DNA of 64,000 nucleotides from the NCBI RefSeq assembly GCF_014633365.1, contig NC_068349.1:14894753-14958752 (forward strand). The letters are read 5' to 3'. A program made the position numbers and the translations under genes. Under the pieces are notes generated by a model that did no database searches, was not told where the DNA came from, and saw only the letters and a list, made by a program, of their open reading frames with translations. Each line of letters begins with the position of its first letter. Position 1 is the stretch's first letter. This DNA comes from Diospyros lotus. Lineage: Eukaryota > Streptophyta > Magnoliopsida > Ericales > Ebenaceae. Of the stretch, positions 12,983 through 25,989 are shown piece after piece.

Positions 12983-15709
12983 TGTTATCGCTCAAACATA
13001 ACAATGAATTTATGAGGCAAAAACGTTGTCGCCAAGCCATCCGAGTCTACAAGGAAGAAAATAGTCAGAGGGTACGAGTAAGACCCCGCACAAACACTCT
13101 GATACTTATGTTAGACATTGAAGATATTGAAATTCCATGAAGAGCATTCACACCAATATTAGAGAAAAGCATTCACACTAATATTAGAGATATACATTTT
13201 TTAGAATGGGACCTTGCTTATTTATAATAGAGTATGGAGTAATTCTAAACTCATCAAAATTAGAACTTTTACAAATAATGTTCATCTCCTACAAATGACA
13301 TTTATTCCATTGGAGTGATTTTCGGATGTTGGAGTTATCTTGTTTTGTGTGTTGCGTGTGAACCCTCCCCCTCAGTACTCGTGGAAACGTACTAACGACT
13401 AACCCACCTTAGAGGGTGTTGTAGACTCTAGTCTCCCACTTGTGCTATCATTGCTAACGAGGGGGACGAGGGATGTCTCCCACCCTTACTGTCGTTGGGA
13501 GGCCAAAGCCCCCCGTCTTTAACACTATCACTGGCGAGAGGCATGAAAGGATCTCTTACCCTTGTTGCTAGCACTGAGCAATGCGTGAGAAACCTCATAT
13601 GCATCAGCCAATGAGGGGTGGGAGAGGTGTCTTGGCCTTGTCGTCGACATAGAGGCTATTACAAGATCCTAATGGGCTCTTTTCGTGGTTGCAGCTGGTG
13701 GTATGAGGTTAGAATGGTCTCCCACCCTTATTTTGTTACCTGAAAGCATCATGAAAGGTCGAAGGCCTCTTGCCTTGGTCGCAACAGATGATGTAGATGT
13801 TAGTTTTGTGTGCCTTGATGTTAGATTTTGATGACATATAGTGGGCTTATTTTTATGCATTCATGGTATCTTTGTATAAATCAATAAAAGGCAAGGTTTT
13901 TTTCATTCATATTTTCTCCAATCAATTATATGAATGAGTCCCTAGATCTTCTGTGTGAGAATCTTATTCTCAAGGTATTGAGACTGTGTGATATGATTCT
14001 CTTGTAACAGAATTTCTTAAATTATTCCTAGTCCTTAGATTCTTTGGATAGGGACTTCGATTAATCAATTATGGACTAGCACAGAGGTTACTACCATGTT
14101 CGATATTGGGATTTCGATGGGAGGATGGTGTGTCACACGCAATATGTCATGAGATGTTGTTAGTAGATTTATGGGTGGTCGTTGGGGAACGATCAGCTAA
14201 ATGTGAGGCTGATGACTGATTACATGGCTTGGTGGATAATGGTCGTGTCATCAAGTTGCGATGATGTATTAATCCTTAGACTTGAATCGACACGGTTGTT
14301 TTGTGTATTGAATTGGGAGGTGGGAACGTTCATCTATGTGATTTCATATTGCCAGTTTATGGAGATAGGTGTTGGAATAGGATCTATCGCCCTTGTCAGT
14401 ATTTGATGGGTGAACGTCCTATGTGATTTAATATTAATGTGATGGGACAGTCCCAACCTTGGTAGATTGAAAGTCAAGAAAGATGTTTTCTGAGGTTTCA
14501 TCTAGTCACATTAATGAAGTCTAATACATAGTTATTGAGTTTGTGAGTTTGTCACTCTATGACTCTCACTCAGTCTGGACATTAAGTGATGGAAGGATTA
14601 TGGTACACAATAATCGTCAACTGTAATAGGTTCACTTGAAATAAGATTTCAATGCTACATATACTGTCTTGAATCGCTATTAGATACTATTCAGGAACTC
14701 ACAGAATATCTTAGGGATTTGGAAAAGTTTCAGTGATGGGTTAAGGGGTTAATCGATACTGAAAAAAGTTTCGATGTTATTTGATTGCTAGCAGGCAGTG
14801 AACTTAGAAAGTCACACACCATATAGTGTTGCGTTTGGTATCGCCATTGTGTACCCAAAATGTCTCTGAAATTGGTTAGTCAAAAGTTGAGACTTGGCCT
14901 TTTGCCAATAATGCATAATGCATAGTTGATTGCATAGTAAAATCAATTATTAATTGCATAGTGAATTGAATGATTGTAGAATTATTAAGGGGGGGGGGGC
15001 GGACGTGAGAGATTATTGATTTTGGTAAGGAAGAAGAAAATTGAGGGAGAGAGAGATTTATATTGAGATTACTCTATCTTTCCTCTCTTTCTTTGCGTGA
15101 ATTCTTTTCTTCTTCTTCTTTTCTCTCTGCTTCCTCTATTAATATTCTACTACCATAAATTATACATGTGAAGGTCACGTGAATAATTTTGAGACTGGCA
15201 TTGATGATACACGGAACCTCTGTATTTAGTAAGGGAAGAGGTGATCGGAACGGTACCATTTGACATACTAGGTATGGATAGACTAGAATCACCACATTTT
15301 GAGGTTGATTCAGTTTTAGTACAAAAATTGTTTATGTACTCTTTCCTTACATCGGACAGTAGGTATGCATTTATTTATGTATTCATTTGATCAATATGCA
15401 TGTTGTTTAAATACCTAAACTAGTGTATGGCGTGTATGTTATATTTCGATGCATGTATATGATACATGATAAAAAATTTATTTTTGCCCATATTGCCGTA
15501 CTAGTGATTCCCTTCAGTAGGGAGGGATAGGTCTTTTGCCTTTGTCGTCACCACCTGAAGCGGCGCGATCGGCTGCCAGTGAGGGGTGGGAGAAGGGGTC
15601 TTTGCCACTTTTCTAGGTCCACCCATGCCCACTTGTTTGACCCATCTTTAATTTTTACTTTTTTATTTTTTTTAATTCTTTTTTTAGTATTTTTATACAG
15701 AATATATCA
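12983..15709 (-). repeat. 3' LTR of the Tat-type element, interrupted
   Basis: Begins TGTTATCGCTCAAACA on the plus strand and parallels 33211 onward, sharing ATGAATTTATGAGG, GGAAGAAAATAGT, GAGTATGGAGTAATTCTAA and GTTATCTTGTTTTGT. It carries reiterated GGTGGGAGAGG / CCTTGGTCGC modules. Without the insertion at about 13798-15516 it is about 1 kb, like the other LTR. The right edge, near ATATATCA at 15709, is inferred by aligning the two LTRs by eye. Confidence 0.78.
13798..15516. mobile_element. Unclassified 1.7-kb insertion inside the 3' LTR
   Basis: Absent from the 5' LTR copy, so it entered after the element inserted. It begins near TGTTAGTTTTGTG, is non-coding, and includes a G10 run at 14991-15000 and a pyrimidine-rich stretch at 15072-15135. 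The TG start and possible duplications (GTAGA at left, GTAGG at right) suggest a solo LTR, but the ends are uncertain. Confidence 0.45.
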
Positions 15710-16365
15710 ATTGCTCCCCACAATTTCTTTTGGGTTTCCAGAAGGAAAAGTAAGTCTTCCCCTTGAATTTTTCCTATGTGTCCCTTGAGTTGTATTGTGC
15801 TTCCCCCACTTTTTTACTTTGCCTTTTGCTCACTTTTATAGCTTAGATTTTCTTTCTCTATAAGCCTTCTCCAAAGACTTCCTTATTTGCCTTTGATTCC
15901 TCTAGACTAAAATTAATTTTGGGTCCTCCTACAGACAGTCTCAAGCTGCCCTATGGTCTCCCGTGGTAGTGATAGTATCTGGCTACCCTGAGGTCTCCTA
16001 CCATTATCGACTTTGCTCCCAGCCATTGCCACTGCCTTGATCACAAGCCCACGCTTCTGCTTCAGACTTTTATCGTCTTGGGCTTCCACCACTTTAGGCA
16101 TCTGCCATCCCAGGTTTTACACCTCTAAGTCTCATTCCCCTGGGTCTCGTATCAAAGGTTTTGCTCCCCTAGATATCATGTCCAAGGTCTCGTGTTATCT
16201 TGAGACCCCCGCTTTGACGATATTGTGTGATCCCTACTCTTTGATGCCTTTAATTTTAAGTCTAGCTTATGTGCTATTTTTGGACTTGTTTTCTTCTAAC
16301 GTCTTGACCCCCAAGAAGGTATCTCCACCAATTCTTCTTTTCATATTATGAGGTGTAAGAACGCA
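15710..16365. other. Non-coding 3' internal part of the Tat-type element
   Basis: Pyrimidine-rich plus-strand sequence next to the 3' LTR. The purine-rich minus strand includes GTGGGGAGCA directly beside the LTR edge, a possible degenerate polypurine tract. A plus-strand ORF at 16013-16351 has no recognisable domain. Confidence 0.45.
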
Positions 16366-17044
16366 TGTAACACCCCGCTCTCCAAGAGGGCATTACGTAA
16401 CGTAAGATTCCGGGGATATAAATTTTTTTCCAAATACAAATCCATTACAAAACCGTTCCCCGAAGATCCCGTTACACCTTCTCAGTATATCAACTATGAA
16501 CCATCAATAAACTAAGACATGTTCACCAACACAAATGCAGAAGCTAGATCGAAACCTTAACAGGTCATAACCGAAACCACTTTATTTATAACATAAAGTC
16601 GAACCAACGTTTACATGACATTATCAAAATAAACAACATAACCGAAATGACATAATTAAAAAACATCCTCTAATCGCCGTCACTCCTCGGCAATTCCCTT
16701 TCCCTTCGCAGCCTTCACTTGGAACGTTTGAATATTCCAGGGACATAGTCTAAATTAGATGCTGAATCATCTAAGTGAGAGTTCAAAACACATTTTTCAT
16801 GAATGAATGCAAGACATGAAATAAACCAATACACCCGGTAAGCCCTAGTCCAAGAGAATCCCCAGCGCTTAACCCTACCATGGGAAAAGAGCAATCTCTC
16901 TAAAAGCTATGCCACCATACCGACTCGATGACAGGACGACGCGACACGATTCTAGCTTAAATAGGGCTGCCAACGCATCTCACCAGAATACATTCCCACC
17001 TTAAGCATCCGGGAACCACCATACAATCCTAACTTCAAAATTTC

Positions 17045-17400
17045 ACATGGACCACCTAATCATCCTAGTGCAACTTCCCTGGCCAAACGACCTGGCATGG
17101 AAATCAAGGCGGCTATCCTGACATACTCACCAGCATTAGATACCCCTATTATTCCGCCATGCCCTTGGAGAATTACGGCTACACTATCCAGACAACATCC
17201 TAGGCTAACATCCCACATGAATAACACAGTATGGACCACCTAGACGTCCTAGTGCAACTTTCCTGACCAAACGATCTGGCACGAAAACCAAAGCGACTAT
17301 CCTGACATGCACACCAGCATTAGATACCCCTATTATTCAGTCACGCCCTTGGAGAATTTTGGCTACACTATCCAGACAACATCCAAGGCTGACATTCCAT
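17045..17400. repeat. Direct duplication of about 185 bp inside solo LTR copy 1
   Basis: Two adjacent copies share GGACCACCTA, CCTAGTGCAACTT, ACCAGCATTAGATACCCCTA and GCTACACTATCCAGACAACA. They differ by scattered substitutions. Confidence 0.85.
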
Positions 17401-17904
17401 ACGTACACACAAAACTCAAGACAATGCCATATTTCACAATTTAATGCATCATATAAACAACAGCTTTATAAAATGCAATGCACAATTTCAAAACATTTAG
17501 GGACGAACCTCCCTCATAAAACCAACCGTCATCAGTTACCGTTTCAATGCACAAAACCATTTTTCATGAAATCTCCACATGTTCAGATAGAACAAGCACA
17601 ATAAATCAAGTTTGGAGGCGAACACTCACCTCGAACAAAACTCTGAACACCTTGAATCTTGTGCCCAACCTCGGTTTTTGTGTAACTCCTCAAGTATTTT
17701 GATCAAACCACCTCCTTACACGTCCTCATGCGCTGCCCAAGTGCTCTGCGCGTGTGATGCTTCGCTTACGCTTAAAAAGCCCTCTATCCACTAAACCCGA
17801 AGCACTCTTGTCTAGCACGAACTTTTCACAATTTCGAATAAGAAACCTTTGGCTATGAACCCCTATTTATAGGTTTTGGAAGCTTAGCCACCAAGAAACA
17901 TATA

Positions 17905-18225
17905 TTCTGCAATCATTTCAAATCTTTCAAAATCTTTTATAATCATTTCAAATCTTCTAAAGATCTTCTGCAATCATTGTAAATCTTCCAAGATATTCTG
18001 CAATCATCCTAAATCTTCTCAGATATTATATAATTATTACCAAATCTTCTTAGATATTCTACAATCATTCTAAATTTTCTAAGATTTTATATAATCATTA
18101 CCAAATCTTTTAAGATATTCTGCAATCATTCTAAATCTTCTAAGATTTTATATAATCATTACCAAATCTTCTAAGATATTCTGCAATCATTCTAAATCTT
18201 CTAAGATTTTATATAATCATTGATA
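17905..18225. repeat. AT-rich minisatellite inside solo LTR copy 1
   Basis: Repeats built from TCTGCAATCATTCTAAATC, TTCTAAGATATTC and TTATATAATCATTACC, with a period of about 60 bp in the right half and shorter units at the left. Confidence 0.8.
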
Positions 18226-19184
18226 TCCGAATCAAATCTTATTCAAATCAAATTTTTATCCCACAAAATCTTATCCAATCAAATTTTATCCAAATCTTAT
18301 CCTTAAAGTCATCATAAGCATTCATCTTATCTCTAACGTCATCATGAGCCTTTATCTTATCTCTAATGTTATCATGAGACTTCATCCTTATCTTTAAAGT
18401 CATTTATGAGACTTTTCCTGAATCTCTCAAATGCCCCTAGTAAAAAGGTTTCAAGAATTACATTTTGGCCCGAACTTTTGGATAATTGCACTTAGACCCT
18501 TTTCAACATGGTCCTCAGGCTAATTTTTATTTGCATTTTAGTCCTTGAAAAATAGATTAATTATGCTAATGTCCCTAATTTTTAAGTAAATTACACTTTT
18601 ACCCGAACCTAAAAAATTATGATTTTGCCCTTAGCTTAGAAATTGAACTTTTGTCTCTAAACATCCACAATCCCTTAATATATCACATTTCCTTAAGTAT
18701 CTGAATCTAAAAATCTCGAGTATTACATCCCTTACGATCATTCGATTTTCTCAACCTAGTAGATAACTGTACCGAAAACTGTTCCCGATCTAACTTCTTT
18801 TGATGCCTAAAATCATAACTCGTATTACTCGTCATTACCAAACTATTTTCCTTAAAAATATAGGGTCTAGGGTACTCCCTCTAGTCGATTCAGAAATTAG
18901 TTAACTAAATTCTCAAATTGATTTTCAGTTCCTTGAACTTACTAAACACTTTGCAACATGGGGTATTACAACGTACCTAGAGAGGTCCATTATCCCATAA
19001 TATAAAGGTTCCTTAGCAATCATTCTTGCTTTGGGGAGGACCACCTTGTGAGGATTGCCTCATCATTTACCTCCTCCTCACTATGAGATAAGGTTGCCTA
19101 CCGAGGAAGAGGGGTGTCCGACCTTTGTTGGGTTAGGATGGGTAGCTATGTAGGAAGTATCCCTGGCTGCAAGCCTCAAATTTA

Positions 19185-19640
19185 TAGTGTCTATCTTAGG
19201 GCAAGACTTTTTACAAGATTTTCATCTTGCCCCCGCTCAAATCCATCCCAACGGATGGCTGTTTTTATTAGCTTTTTCCATTTTGTGTGAGCTGAGAGAG
19301 TTGTTAGTGACCCTAAAGCTTTTTAGTTGCTTTTATAGGCTTCTAAGGAGGGGGGGTGGAGAAATGTGTTAACTTTTACACCTTTTAGCTAGTCCCTAAC
19401 ATGGAAAGACTATTTCTTGACTCATCACAGAAGGTATGTGACTTTTGAAGATAAATGATTCATACTCATGCCCTTTTACAACTTTTATGACTGTTTGCCA
19501 GTGGTGTCGGGATTCTAATCGTAAGTAGCATGTTGTCAAATACCGCCGTCTCGTGAACTTTCTAGCCTATTTTAAGGACAAAGTCCAAATCGTAGTGTCC
19601 TTAGGTCCTACTTGTCTCCAATACATTATATCAAAAAATA
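19185..19640 (+). pseudogene. Antisense extra ORF remnant, putative gypsy-type transposase (Transposase_28-like)
   Basis: Plus-strand reading frames here oppose the pol strand of the host element. The stretch from about 19200 reads HLAPAQIHPNGW, then LLAFSILCEL, a pattern I associate with the plant Transposase_28 ('putative gypsy type transposon') domain family. That domain is known as an extra ORF in some Ty3 elements, and its function is unknown. Stops follow at about 19370, and the frame is lost and partly resumes downstream (19553-19879). The assignment is motif-level only. Confidence 0.5.
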
Positions 19641-21689
19641 ATATCACAACTACAGGTTGGGGTGTCTTACTGGGTAACTTTGCCATCCCTTTTGGGATTT
19701 CACACGATGTATCCATGGTTAGCTTCCCCCATGACGATGATGGTGCTAAAGAGGTTATTTCTTTGGGAGAAGAGTTGAGTGAGGGATCCCAACCACACAC
19801 TCTTATCTATGATAGGGGTCAAGTTTCTCCTGAGGGTATTATTTTATTTTCCTCTCCAGTCTCTGTGTTCATGAAGTAATTTCTTCATTTTTGTTGTCTG
19901 GCTAGCTCTTGTGTCTTTTTTATAAGAGATGGGACTGTTTGCATATGCCTTTAAGAGAAAGAAAATGGCAAATTGGTAGCTTGAATGGGCCTTCGCCCAC
20001 CAAAGGTGATAGTGCCAGTAAGCACTCCTGACGCTCTCAAAAGGTTATTGTTGTTTTGCCTAGCCCTGAGGCACCTGCCAAGAGATCCTACTTCCATCAT
20101 CGACTCCTTTGACCCAGCCGACGAGTGCTCTAGGCTCCCTAGATCCCCCAGCCATTGAGTCTCACTACAGACCTGACTCTTAACATCCTTGAGATGCTGC
20201 AAGTGTCGATGCAAACCTTCTTGGTTCTTCCTAGGCATGCCTTAGTGGGTCTCTTTCTAGACACAACAAGCCTTTTACTTGTTTGGATTTTGTTAAGCTT
20301 AAGCCGAATAACAACTATTATCCTCCCATCTTCTTAGAGGTTTAGCCCTTGCAATTGACTATTTTCTTGGATGATGGCCGTCAATTGTGAGTTGATCACT
20401 TTCAAGTAAGCCCAGATGTAGTTGATTTTGACTCAATGACTGAGCTCGAAATTAACACTCACCTCATCTATTCTATTGTGCTTATCGACGAAAAGAAAGA
20501 TATGTTTTGGTGAAAACTTTCCTTACTATTTGGATAGCTCGTAGCATGAGCTTATCCAAGTAATTATTTTTGTCCATTTTCCTATCTTTATTGCTTACAT
20601 TTTATCCTTTTCATCCTTTCTCTCTTTCTTCATTTAGGGTGTGAAACGCGTGGTGGTGGTGAATGTTCGCACTCATGCCTATCACCATTTTATGGGAGAT
20701 CAGATGGCTTACTAGCTTCGAGAGTAGGAGAAATGGGATGCAAAATCTCAATGAGCAAATCAGTTTGTCCATGAGGCCCAACAAGACTACGAGACATTGC
20801 ACCAAACATGCTTGGAGCTCCAGGGATATCTTTCTTAGAGTGAGATCACTCATGTTGATCAGGTTGGTATTCTGGAGTGGGAGATTGAGCGCTTTTGGTT
20901 GAAGACCGATTAGAGACAAGCACGTAAAGAGGAGGCTTAGAAGGAGTTCAAGGCGTACAACCAATAGCATTCACAAGATCATGACTAGATCTATGCTGAG
21001 GTAATTTAGGAATATCACCTCTCTCGTGATTGCTTTGAGAGGAAATATAAGTATGCTAAGGGCTTGATCAAGTTTGGCTTTTATTTAGCTCGTTTTTTCC
21101 TAGAGTCAAAGAGGCTTGGGGAATCCTCTAATGACTTAGTTTTCTCTTCCAAAGCCACCGATGACATGGATTCCTTAGAGTGGCATTTGTATGAGCCCGA
21201 TGCCTAGATCCCAAATTCATATCTCCACAACTCCCTAGTGGATAACCTGGAGAACTTGACGAGCCCTTGGGAGCCATGTACAAGTAGTTTGACCGTCCCT
21301 GAGTTTGTCGACATTCCAACTCCTTCTGTGGCTCCATCATTTCCCTCGCATTCTGTAGACGACTAACCTCCTAGAGGGTTTTCTTTTACTTGGTTGTATG
21401 GACTCTCTTTTTATGCAATAGCTTGGAGACTTGAATGTTTTTTAAAATCCCTTCTATTATCAGTGATCGTTTTTTTGATGATGCTTTGCTATGTTGTACA
21501 GTTGTTATTTCTTTCATTGCTTTTATGCCTCATGTGATGACGTATGTACATTGGTTTTGGCTAATGTTACTCCCCAATTCTTTGAGAGAATTGGTTATGT
21601 CAAAGAACTCCTTGTGAGTCTTAGTCATGCGTTAGGGAAGGCGGCCTTACCTCTCCCAGTCCTTATACTTTGATGAGGTGTTTGTTTGT
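19641..21689 (+). pseudogene. Downstream part of the antisense extra ORF region, broken
   Basis: Plus-strand frames contain hydrophilic, helix-prone stretches rich in Glu, Gln, Lys and Leu at about 20680-21190. They include HEAQQDYETLHQTCLELQGY and KYKYAKGLIKFGFYLARFF, separated by stops. This looks like the decayed C-terminal half of the extra ORF. I recognise no catalytic domain. Confidence 0.4.
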
Positions 21690-24600
21690 GCCTAAAATGC
21701 CATGACAGCTTTTGGTAAGCATTTCATTATCCATGTGTGTTCGGGGTGAGTCCTTCGTGCATTGATGCAAGTAACCCCCAAACATCCTAACGGTTTCTTG
21801 TATAACCCACATGTGCTTGGGGCTAGTCCTTTATCTATTAAGGCAAGGGACCCTCGAACACCTTCAAAATTTTTAGAATAATCTGTGTGTGCTCAAGGAG
21901 AGTCCTTCGGATGTCCATGCAAGTGACGCCTAAGCATCTTAATGGTTTTTTTTTTTTTTCCTAATCTGTGTGTGTTTAGGGTGAGTCCTTTATCCATCGA
22001 TACAAGTAACCCTTGAACATCTTAATTGTTTTTGGAATAATTCGCGTGTGCTCAAGGTGAGTCCTTCATTCGTTGACTCTATTGACCCCCAAACATCTTA
22101 ATGATTCCTTGTATAACTCGCATGCGCTTAAGGCGAGTACTTCATTCGTCGATGCAAGTGACTCCCAAACATCTTAACAGTTTTTTGTATAATTTGTGTA
22201 TACCTGGAGCGAATCCTTCCTCCATCGACTCAAGTGAATCCCAAACATCTTAATGGTTCCTTTTATAAGTCGTGTGCGTCTGAGGAGAGTCCTTTATGTA
22301 ACACCCTACCTTACACGGACGCGTCACTATAAGGGAAATCCCCGGGAATCTTTTTTTTTTCCAAGTCTGTCACGCGCGGCGCCATGAGTACAATCTTCAC
22401 ATGCAGATGAAACACCTGTCGCATACAATGGTCGACGCCCGCGACGATTTCAAGAACAATCTTCACATGCAGGTAAAAATCTCGAGAATCCCAGTCCTAC
22501 TGGTTTAACTAACAAGATCAATAGACTTAAAACTAAACGGGACATAATATAACCCAGCGGAATAATTAACATCAAAACACCGTGGCCTACCACGAATTCC
22601 TTACAAAGTGTTCCCATATCGAAATACGTATTACAATGTTACAAAATGATAAGAACACTATCATGCGACCGTTCATACATATATATCAAAATAAGTACTA
22701 ACGCTTCCAAATGGTACAACGATTATCAACTAAACACCGTTGGCCTCACTAGCCATGTCCTCGACTTCGCAGCAGTCCCAGGCTAGAACGTTGAATGTTC
22801 CAAGGGCATAACCCAGGTTAGATGATAAAACATCTAAGTGATGGCACGAAACAATTTACATAATGCATGAAAGACATACGAGCATGGCATATACAGACAA
22901 AACGACAACATGCAACACGTCTAACTTGAGAAATCTCCCTAACATACTCAACCTCCTGTGAAAAATCCATTCCACACACCTTTGGGGTTGATCTTACCAC
23001 GACATACTTAATCCCTCGGGTGCCCTACCGTGTCACCCATTCACTTGGATTAACCTTGTCCCATTCTCAAGAAGACCCCATCCCGTCCCATACAGACACA
23101 ACAACGACACGAAAATCGACAACTTGATGATGTGAAAATCACATGCCATGCACCGACTCATTTGTAAGTTAAAACAGTTGATGCTATATACCACATGATC
23201 AATATGAAAATAATTCCACAAGTACATAAATGAAACACTGATGCATAATATCCCAAGTTTAGGAGGGTATAACCGTTCCATGGAACTAGTTCAATAACAT
23301 GTAACCTATGCTCGGGAGGGTAAAATCGCTCACCTGAACTCACTACATGCACACCAAGGCACTTCCAAGCAAAGGTAAGACTAGAATCAGATCACTCACC
23401 TCAATTCGAAAAAGATCAATTTTTGTCTCGAAAAACATGTTACACCTCGAAAATCATGCAATCCTTCATTCCAACAGCCCAATCATCTCCTATTTACCAT
23501 TTCAGACCTTAGAAATCAATATTTCTATTTTTTTTCTTAATTTTTTCTATTTTTCTCTATTTTTAAACCTTTCTTACCTTCGAAAATTCATAAAAAATAC
23601 CTAACATCAGATTTCACCAAATATTTTTCCATGAAAATTCCTAAAATAATTTTAATAAAATTATAAAATTAATTTCAAAAGAAAAACCTACCTCACGCGC
23701 CACCCAAGGCTTCGGCAAGTGAAGCCCACGCACAGTCGGTGCAGGTCGTCTTCTCTGGCGATGGCGACTTTTCGATGACCTTTTTTTGGCCAAAATGACT
23801 TCAGGGTCTTAAAGATCTCGATGAGGCGACCACGATGGTGCCCTCAAATGATCAAAATAGTCATCAAAAAAAGGTTTAAAATCCAGTTGTAGGTCGCGAT
23901 CTGGCGAGCTCAATTTTCCGGCGAAGTCACTGAAACTTGATGATTTCTATGCCAAACGACCCCAAAATCTCCAGAAATTCTTCCCACAACCCAAAGAACA
24001 AAAGCCCCTTATCCCCAAGGCTCGATTCTATCAACAATGAGAGCAATTTTGGTCATTTTTGTTTTTGAAACCCTCGGCCTCAACCCCTTTTTATACTCGT
24101 TCTTGACCCGAATTTCCACCAAATATCGATTGATCTTATCCCCTTATCCCCAAATCTAGCTTCCAAGTTGACCAACTAGCCCTAAATCATGACAAAAATT
24201 GCCTCAAAAAATTCAGCCAAACCACCGATCCTATCCGCCATTAAAATCGATCGCGTCTCGGCCATTTCCGACCAATGGCGACCACAAATCGCCTCTTCAT
24301 CACCTGGAGACCATTATAGCACCTCCAGGAGACCTTCCCGACACCTCCAGGCAGTTGGCCGGCGGCCACAGTGCGGCCAGTCGGTTTCCCACTTGAATTT
24401 TTAGATTTTGCAGTTTAGCCCCCAAGTTATTTTTAATCTCATTTTCTCCCTATTCTTGGCACCCCTAGATCTTCTGACACTTCCACTACTACCCCCAAGT
24501 TTCATATTATTCATTTCCCTCAATAATTTCTGAAAAACTCATCGATTTGACCTCCCTCATACAGTTTACAAAATTTGCACTTTTGCCCGGATGCCCCTAA

Positions 24601-25480
24601 TCGCGTGTTTTTGACTTCAAACCTTTGCAAATCTCTTGGTTTTTTCAAATATCATTTATTTGGACAATTTTACCTTCATTGACTTGCTTTGGCATAGTCC
24701 CTCACCTTTTGTTTACGTTTTGAATATTACACATAGGCTCGAAACTATAGTAAATACCATTTTGACCTCATAATTTCTGAAAATACTCTTAATATTAAAT
24801 ACTGGGTATTACACTTTATCCATTGACGCAAGTGACTCCTGAACATCTTAACATTTTTCATATAATTCATGTGTGCTTAGGGTGAGTCCTTCGTTTGTCG
24901 ATGCAAGTGACTCCTAAACATCTTAATGATTTTTCATGTAATCTACGTGTGTTCGGGAAGAGTAATTCGTACGTTGACACAAGTAAGCCCCAAACATCTT
25001 AACATATTTTGGAATAATCTACACATGCTTGGGGTAAGTCCTTTGTTCGTTAATGCAAGTGACCCCTGAATATTTTAACGGTTCCTTGTATAATTTTCGT
25101 ATGCCCAAGACAAGTCCTTCATCCATCTATGCAAGTGACCCCTGAACATCTTCATGGTTTTTTGTATAATCTGCATGTGCCTAGGGCAAGTACTTTATTT
25201 GTTGACGCAAGTGACTCCTAAACATCTTAATGATTTTTCGTGTAATTTAAGTACTTTATCTGCCCGTGCTTGGGGCAAGTCCTTTGTTCGTTAATGCAAG
25301 TGACCCCCCAACATTTTAATAGTTCCTTGTATAATTCGCCTATGCTCGGGGCGAGTCCTTCATCGATTGACGCAAATGACTCCTGAACATCTTCATGGTT
25401 TTTTCATATAATCTGCATGTTCTTAGGGCAAGTACCTTATCCATTAATGTAAGTGACCCGCAAACATCTTAACGATTTTT
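21690..25480. repeat. 76-bp tandem repeat array, about 16 units, split by a solo LTR
   Basis: Units carry TGCTTGGGGTGAGTCCTTC, GACGCAAGTGACCCC, AACATCTTAA and TTGTATAAT. The GAGTCC motif recurs near 21748, 21824, 21900, 21983, 22059, 22135, 22212 and 22287, and then from 24884 to about 25432, a mean spacing of 76 bp. The array belongs to the Tat-type element. It was cut at 22296 by the insertion that ends at 24813, and the interrupted unit reads on across it. Confidence 0.93.
22297..24813. mobile_element. Solo LTR, TGTAACACC family, copy 2 (2517 bp)
   Basis: Starts TGTAACACCCTACC and ends CTGGGTATTACA. A perfect 5-bp duplication CTTTA flanks it (22292-22296 and 24814-24818), and the 76-bp repeat unit of the host resumes exactly across the site. 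It shares with copy 1 the termini and an internal segment, GAACGTTGAATGTTCCA here and GAACGTTTGAATATTCCA there, followed by CATCTAAGTGA. It is non-coding. Confidence 0.9.
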
Positions 25481-25989
25481 TCTTCCTGGGTGGATTTAAC
25501 CACAATTAAGTTTTTCATGTTGTTTTTCCATGGTGATTGCCTATATTGGTTATTTTTACCAATAAGATATATTTCACACACAAAAAGAGCATCCATAAGA
25601 CCATGTTTCCTGTGTCCACGAATGTACTTAGGGATACCTTTATCAGCTTGAAAGCTACGATAACAGGTCCTTAAAAAACTTTCCTTATAATTTATAAGAG
25701 AGATATAGTTTTCAGTGATTGGTGTTCCAAATTTTGTTAATGTCATCCCCTATAAAGCATGTAAAATGCACGAGTTTGACCTAATCATTTTTGTGATTTG
25801 GTACAGTTTTCCCAATTGGCTCGTAGCTTTCCTTCCCCAAGGAGTGCATTTGTGATAGCAGTCCTTCGTAGCACGAGATCTCTTTCTGATAATTAGCCAT
25901 TCTTTGTTGGTAGACGACCATCCTAAGGCTTGCTTGATCTCTTTTCTCATCGATCATATCCAAGCTTTATCTTAATGATGCATCATTGG

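Larger units (their letters stand above)
16366..18970. mobile_element. Solo LTR, TGTAACACC family, copy 1 (2605 bp)
   Basis: Starts TGTAACACCCC and ends GGGGTATTACA, imperfect inverted termini with TG...CA ends. Flanks are ACGCA (16361-16365) and ACGTA (18971-18975), a 4/5 matching target duplication. No coding sequence is present. Inside are a direct duplication of about 185 bp (17045-17400) and a minisatellite at about 17905-18225. The long LTR resembles the chromovirus type, which is inference. Confidence 0.8.

Noticed and set aside
15072..15295. Minus-strand ORF ending in a Glu/Lys/Arg-rich tail
   Set aside because: It comes from a pyrimidine-rich tract within a non-coding insertion.
21690..25480. 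CRISPR-like array
   Set aside because: A plant 76-bp tandem repeat with no constant repeat plus unique spacer pattern.
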